Below are positions 60,764 through 64,000 of a stretch of DNA of 64,000 bases, piece after piece. The notes below the pieces were generated by a model, which was given only the letters and a program-made list of their open reading frames with translations, ran no database searches and was not told the DNA's origin. The stretch lies in assembly GCF_018613755.1 (NCBI RefSeq), contig NZ_JAGGPP010000027.1, positions 62,001 through 126,000 on the forward strand, written 5' to 3'. Every line of letters begins with the position of its first letter. The stretch's first letter is position 1. The position numbers were made by a program, and so were the translations under genes. This DNA comes from Arthrobacter sp. ISL-72 (lineage in GTDB: Bacteria > Actinomycetota > Actinomycetes > Actinomycetales > Micrococcaceae).

Positions 60764-61969
60764 CTACCCTTCGGCGCCGGGGTCCGCGGGCTGAGTTCCA
60801 CGCCCGATGCTGCCGATGCCGAGCACCGAGGTGGCTGCGACGGCAGCGGCGAGGACTCCCAGTCCCAGCGGCAGGGCGGAAGCGGTTGCCACTGCCCCGA
60901 CCAGGAGGGGACCGCCGGCGTCGCCCAATTCCCGGCCCAGCTCCGCCGATCCCATCGTCCGGCCCATCCGCTCGGGGGGCGTGGTGCCGGCCAGATGGGC
61001 GAAACCCAGCGGCGTGGCGGTGCCGATGCCCACGCCGATGGCCGCTGCAGCGCCGAAGATGGTCACCGCGCCCGGAAACAATGCGACGACGGCAATTCCG
61101 GCCGCGGTCAGCAGCAATCCGGCGGTCATCCCCGGACCGTCGTGGAGCCGGCCCTGGTCGCGCAGCCGGCCAATCCACGGCTGGGTGGCCGCGGACGTCA
61201 GTGCCAGTAGGCTTACGGCAGCAACGGCCGCTACGGGATCCAGGCCATACCGAGTGGCGAGTGCGGGGAGGAAGCCGATTGCTGTTCCGAGGGCTCCCGT
61301 GGCCGCGGCCAGAACGAGGGTCGGGACCAGGAAGCTGCGATGCGTGACCTGCCGGGCAAGGTCCAGCAGTGTATATCGCGGCCGGGGCAAAGGCTCCAGC
61401 CGGGGGAGTGCAATCATTGCCCACATGGCAATGGCCGCGGCGAGGACGCCTAGCGTTGCGAAGAGGAGGGTGAAGCCGCCCAGGAAGATCAGGCCGGCAC
61501 CGATCAGGGGACCGGCAACATAGCCCAGGCTCTTCCACGAACCGTAGCGGCCAAAATAGGTGCCCGCCTTGCGGCCGGCGAGCCGCGCCACCATCGCCGA
61601 CGAGGCCGGGGAAAACGCCGAGGCTGCCGCACCTTGGCCGATCCGGGCGAGGCCAAGCATCAGGGGATCTGCGCCCCACAGCCCGATCAGCGACATCAGG
61701 GCGAAGACGAAGAGTCCTGCCACCAGCACCGGTTTGGTGCCGATCCGGTCGCTCAGGGCACCGAAGACCGGTTTCAGCACCACCTCAGCGAGGTCATAAA
61801 CGGCCAGGAGGATGCCCAGGTTGAGCAGGCTGAGGCCGATATCGCCGCTGTGCGCGCCCAATCCCGCTGCGATGCTGTGGGCGCCGAAGGCCGTGACAAA
61901 GCCGGCTGCGTAGAGGGGCGCGGTGACGGCTGCACTTGTGGCAGCGGTGCGGCTTGTAGCTGTGGTCAC
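60764..61969 (-). CDS. MFS transporter
   Basis: The 401-residue protein has 12 predicted membrane segments and the MFS motif FGALSDRIGTKPVLV after segment 2. It belongs to a multidrug/efflux-like branch. It is transcribed in the same direction as csoR but ends 47 bases before the CsoR boxes, so it is probably independent of copper control. Substrate unknown. Confidence 0.87.
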   Translation of the reverse strand: MTTATSRTAATSAAVTAPLYAAGFVTAFGAHSIAAGLGAHSGDIGLSLLNLGILLAVYDLAEVVLKPVFGALSDRIGTKPVLVAGLFVFALMSLIGLWGADPLMLGLARIGQGAAASAFSPASSAMVARLAGRKAGTYFGRYGSWKSLGYVAGPLIGAGLIFLGGFTLLFATLGVLAAAIAMWAMIALPRLEPLPRPRYTLLDLARQVTHRSFLVPTLVLAAATGALGTAIGFLPALATRYGLDPVAAVAAVSLLALTSAATQPWIGRLRDQGRLHDGPGMTAGLLLTAAGIAVVALFPGAVTIFGAAAAIGVGIGTATPLGFAHLAGTTPPERMGRTMGSAELGRELGDAGGPLLVGAVATASALPLGLGVLAAAVAATSVLGIGSIGRGTQPADPGAEG

Positions 61970-62021
61970 GTGATCGCTCCTGGTGGCGCCCGACGGCGCG
62001 AGGCGGATCCAGCCGGACGTT

Positions 62022-62065
62022 AAAAAGCTCCGGAGTGCGTTATTGGGGGATACGCACTCCGGAGC
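62022..62065 (-). terminator. Terminator of the usp-type gene
   Basis: A perfect 14-bp stem (62027-62040 with 62052-62065, GCTCCGGAGTGCGT and complement) has an 11-base loop and, on the minus strand, TTTTTAACG follows. It lies about 157 bases past the universal-stress-protein stop, in the 252-base gap before the MFS transporter, in which no other gene is seen. Confidence 0.82.
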
Positions 62066-62221
62066 AGCTTATGGGGCAGGTCCAACATCTCCCTGCAGAC
62101 TCTAGCTTACTTGGCGGTAGCGCTGAGCGCCACCACCTTGAATAACTACTTTCGCTTTATTTTCACAGGGCCTTTGGTCCTGCCTTTAAGAGAGTTTTTT
62201 GGACGTTCCCAGGAGTCATGC

Positions 62222-62752
62222 TTACTCGGGCCCGTCCCGGTGGGCGGGCATTCGAGCGGGAACCACGAGGACCGGCCGGTCCTGGTGGTGGCTCAACCAG
62301 GCGGCCACGGAACCGTTGAGGGCTGCCGAGATGCGGTGCCCTAGCCCGCGCTCGGGAGTTCCGACGATGATCATGGCAGCGTTCGCCTCCGCCGCGACCC
62401 TGGCCAGAGCCCTGGCCGGATCTCCGCCGAGGATCCGGAGCGTCCACTCAATCGCCTTGCCGGCACAGGCGGCGCCCACGGTGCCACGGAGTTCTTCGGT
62501 CACGGCCCGGACCTCGGAGTCGTCCTTGTCCGGGTGAAGGGACAGACGGTGCGCTGACCGGGCGGGGTCCCACTCGACAAGGTAGCTTGCCTCGTCCACG
62601 TAGGTGCACAACAACGGAGCGCCCATCTTGGCGGCGAGGCCGGTGGCCGACCGCAGCACCTCTGCGTGCTGGCCCGGCAACACACCGACTACTAACGGAG
62701 GGGGCCCGCTGAAGGGTTCGGGAAACATACTCCATTGTGGCCCCGCCCGCAC
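62222..62752 (-). CDS. Universal stress protein (UspA family)
   Basis: The 176-residue reading has a single Usp fold with GTPERGLGHRISAALNGSVA, the G-2x-G-9x-G-S pattern of ATP-binding Usp proteins. GTG 62752 and ATG 62728 (MFPEPFSG) are both candidates; the latter starts closer to the fold. Usp proteins help survival in starvation and hypoxia. No DosR-like box is seen near it. Confidence 0.84.
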   Translation of the reverse strand: MRAGPQWSMFPEPFSGPPPLVVGVLPGQHAEVLRSATGLAAKMGAPLLCTYVDEASYLVEWDPARSAHRLSLHPDKDDSEVRAVTEELRGTVGAACAGKAIEWTLRILGGDPARALARVAAEANAAMIIVGTPERGLGHRISAALNGSVAAWLSHHQDRPVLVVPARMPAHRDGPE

Positions 62753-62814
62753 CGCTTGAACAGCTAGCCCCTGCGGGCCTTGCAGGCCTTACGCAGGGGG
62801 GTCTTTGGCCGGCG

Positions 62815-63168
62815 CTAGTCGGCGTCGTCGGGCGTTTGCGCCGCGGGCTTGGGCCGGCGCCAGGTCAAGGTGACTGTGAAGTTTGAGCTCGTGCTGGCGG
62901 CCGCGATGAAAGCACCGGCCTCCGCATGGAGGTCCAGCCCGAACTTGACCGAAACCTCATCCGGTTTGTCGGGAAGGGCCAAAAGCTCGTCCACGACGCC
63001 CTGGACTGCCGGCCGGATGTTGCTGAGGGCGCGCTCAAAGGTCTGCTGCGCCCGGGCGAACATGCCGGCCTGGCCGCCGCCGCGCGTCACCAGGCCGCCG
63101 GCGTTGTCCGCCACCTCAAGGAGCACGGTCCCGCCGTCGTCCGTTGGAAATTCCACCAGCCTTGTCAT
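62815..63168 (-). CDS. Trypsin-co-occurring (CU044_2847-like) small protein
   Basis: The 117-residue protein has MTRLVEFPTDDGGTVLLEV, a beta-strand-rich opening, and ends KFGLDLHAEAGAFIAAASTS then FTVTLTWRRPK, which resembles the CU044_2847/trypsin-co-occurring domain 1 family. That family is found next to trypsin-like proteases, caspase-like and other effector genes in actinobacteria. It lies 2 bases after the stop of the preceding membrane-protein gene, so they form an operon. The family call is from memory of its sequence pattern. Confidence 0.55.
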   Translation of the reverse strand: MTRLVEFPTDDGGTVLLEVADNAGGLVTRGGGQAGMFARAQQTFERALSNIRPAVQGVVDELLALPDKPDEVSVKFGLDLHAEAGAFIAAASTSSNFTVTLTWRRPKPAAQTPDDAD

Positions 63169-63170
63169 TG

Positions 63171-64000
63171 CTATCCTTTCCCGTTGCGCCTGCCTTTGCC
63201 CATCCGTGTAAGGGCCAGTCCGAGGAATGCCAGGCCGCTGGCAGCAACGGTTGCGTTTTGGACCACGAACACCAATGCGCGGGCGGAGAGATCCTCGCCG
63301 GGGAGCCAGATCAGCGGCAGCGTGACGAGGCAGGCGAGCAGCAACCACCCGGCCAGTGCGGGGTTCTCCGGCGACCGGATGGCCAGGGCGCCTGCCCAGG
63401 CGCCGAAAAGCGCCTGAACCAGGGTGACCGCCGTGGCGGCCCACAGCAGATCCGGCTCCAGGCCCACCACTCCCAGCAGCGAGCCCGCGCCGATCGCTAC
63501 GGCCAGCGCCACGCGCCCCGTTTCCGTCCGGTCGGGCAGCCCGGCCAGCAGCAGAAGAAGGTAGCCCGCCGGCGCCAGCAAGGCGTAGACGAGGCGCACG
63601 CTGGCCTCTCCGCCCGTGTACCACCAGCCCTGTTGGTCGAACCAGTTGAGGTAGGCGAAGAACGCCGCGAGCAGGCCGCCCGCCGCAGCCAGGACAATCC
63701 CGCCGGCCGCAAGGAAACGAGGATCCGGACCGCCAGCTCCGCCGCCGGTTGAAACGACAGCCGGTCCGTCGGCTGCGGCGTCACCGGCAGGAGGCTTCCG
63801 CTTCACTGCCGCCGGCGAATCAGCGAGCTTCGGCGCCGGCGCCGGCTGCTCGGCCCGACGTTGCGCTGCCCGTGTGGCCTCACGCTGCGCGCGCAGTTCG
63901 TTCCGGGCCTTCGTCGCCACCCCGCCCGGGTCCGCGGCCCCGGGGTCGAGCCCGTAAAGCTCTGTTGCAACGTCGACGGCGGCCTGCCAGTTTCCGCTGC
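63171..64000 (-). CDS. Membrane protein of unknown function, cut by the window edge
   Basis: The frame is open to base 64000, so the N-terminal part lies outside. The visible part starts SGNWQAAVDVATELYGLDPG, followed by a charged Ala/Arg/Glu-rich stretch (RNELRAQREATRAAQRRAEQ) and a Pro/Ala-rich linker. About six membrane segments (from FLAAGGIVLAAAGGLLAAFF on) and a basic tail GKGRRNGKG follow. No family is recognised. The operon with the trypsin-co-occurring-like gene suggests a protein-interaction or effector role beyond the edge. Confidence 0.6.
   Translation of the reverse strand, partial: SGNWQAAVDVATELYGLDPGAADPGGVATKARNELRAQREATRAAQRRAEQPAPAPKLADSPAAVKRKPPAGDAAADGPAVVSTGGGAGGPDPRFLAAGGIVLAAAGGLLAAFFAYLNWFDQQGWWYTGGEASVRLVYALLAPAGYLLLLLAGLPDRTETGRVALAVAIGAGSLLGVVGLEPDLLWAATAVTLVQALFGAWAGALAIRSPENPALAGWLLLACLVTLPLIWLPGEDLSARALVFVVQNATVAASGLAFLGLALTRMGKGRRNGKG

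Noticed and set aside
63169..63624. Long N-terminal extension of the small trypsin-co-occurring-type gene
   Set aside because: It overlaps the upstream membrane protein in another frame; the ATG at 63168 with AAAGGA upstream is a better start.
1..64000. CRISPR arrays, tRNA, rRNA, transposases or prophage genes
   Set aside because: No regularly spaced direct repeats, no cloverleaf-like or rRNA segments, and no transposase, integrase or phage structural motifs were recognised.

Overview
The window is chromosomal DNA of a high-G+C actinobacterium, most likely Arthrobacter/Pseudarthrobacter (Micrococcaceae). I infer this from protein character, GTG/TTG start usage and gene order; no rRNA is present to confirm it. 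The left edge is the origin-proximal block yidD-yidC-jag-rsmG-parA-parB, so dnaA/oriC should lie just left of base 1. No tRNA, rRNA, CRISPR array, insertion sequence or prophage was recognised.

Layout. 1-4.9 kb: membrane insertion, 16S rRNA methylation and chromosome partition genes. 4.9-11.0 kb: about 6 kb with no convincing gene, lower G+C, seven perfect parS sites (nine in the window when the sites in parA and in the parB terminator are counted) and a cluster of DnaA-box-like sequences. This centromere-like segment is the most unusual part of the window. 11.1-17.1 kb, minus strand: NUDIX, murJ, a pseudokinase/discoidin-like membrane protein, trxB and trxA, with a SigR-type promoter before trxB. 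17.3-24.8 kb: CCA-adding enzyme/poly(A) polymerase, a histidine phosphatase, two small ORFs with strong ribosome binding sites, two polytopic glycosyltransferases and an FAD oxidoreductase. 24.8-39.4 kb: an NAD(P)-binding protein and HxlR regulator, a lipoprotein penicillin-binding protein, an ABC-F ATPase flanked by two palindromic repeats, DeoR/MFS, a PAP2-diacylglycerol-kinase fusion, an ABC exporter followed by a two-component system, and an amino-acid permease. 39.4-43.9 kb: small heat-shock protein and DUF1508 protein separated by two DosR-like boxes, a Tat-lipoprotein dioxygenase, an M18 aminopeptidase and a DUF1345 protein.

44.2-50.9 kb: rpsF-ssb-rpsR-rplI and, after a 3.5-kb interruption, dnaB, preceded by a second DnaA-box-rich intergenic region. 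50.9-57.6 kb: thioesterase, DoxX, MATE and EamA transporters, a CGNR regulator, an orphan WXG100 protein and DUF2277. 57.6-62.0 kb: a copper-resistance locus (csoR-copZ-copA) with two palindromic CsoR boxes, and an MFS transporter. The right end holds a universal stress protein and a two-gene operon (membrane protein cut by the edge, then a small trypsin-co-occurring-type protein).

How it fits together. The left 17 kb resembles the conserved M. tuberculosis block pcnA-mutT4-Rv3909-mviN-sigM-trxB-trxC-cwlM-(GNAT)-parB-parA-gid-jag-yidC. Here Rv3909-like, sigM, cwlM and GNAT genes are absent, MviN is split into two genes, and the parS-rich gene-free segment occupies the place of cwlM/GNAT between trxA and parB.
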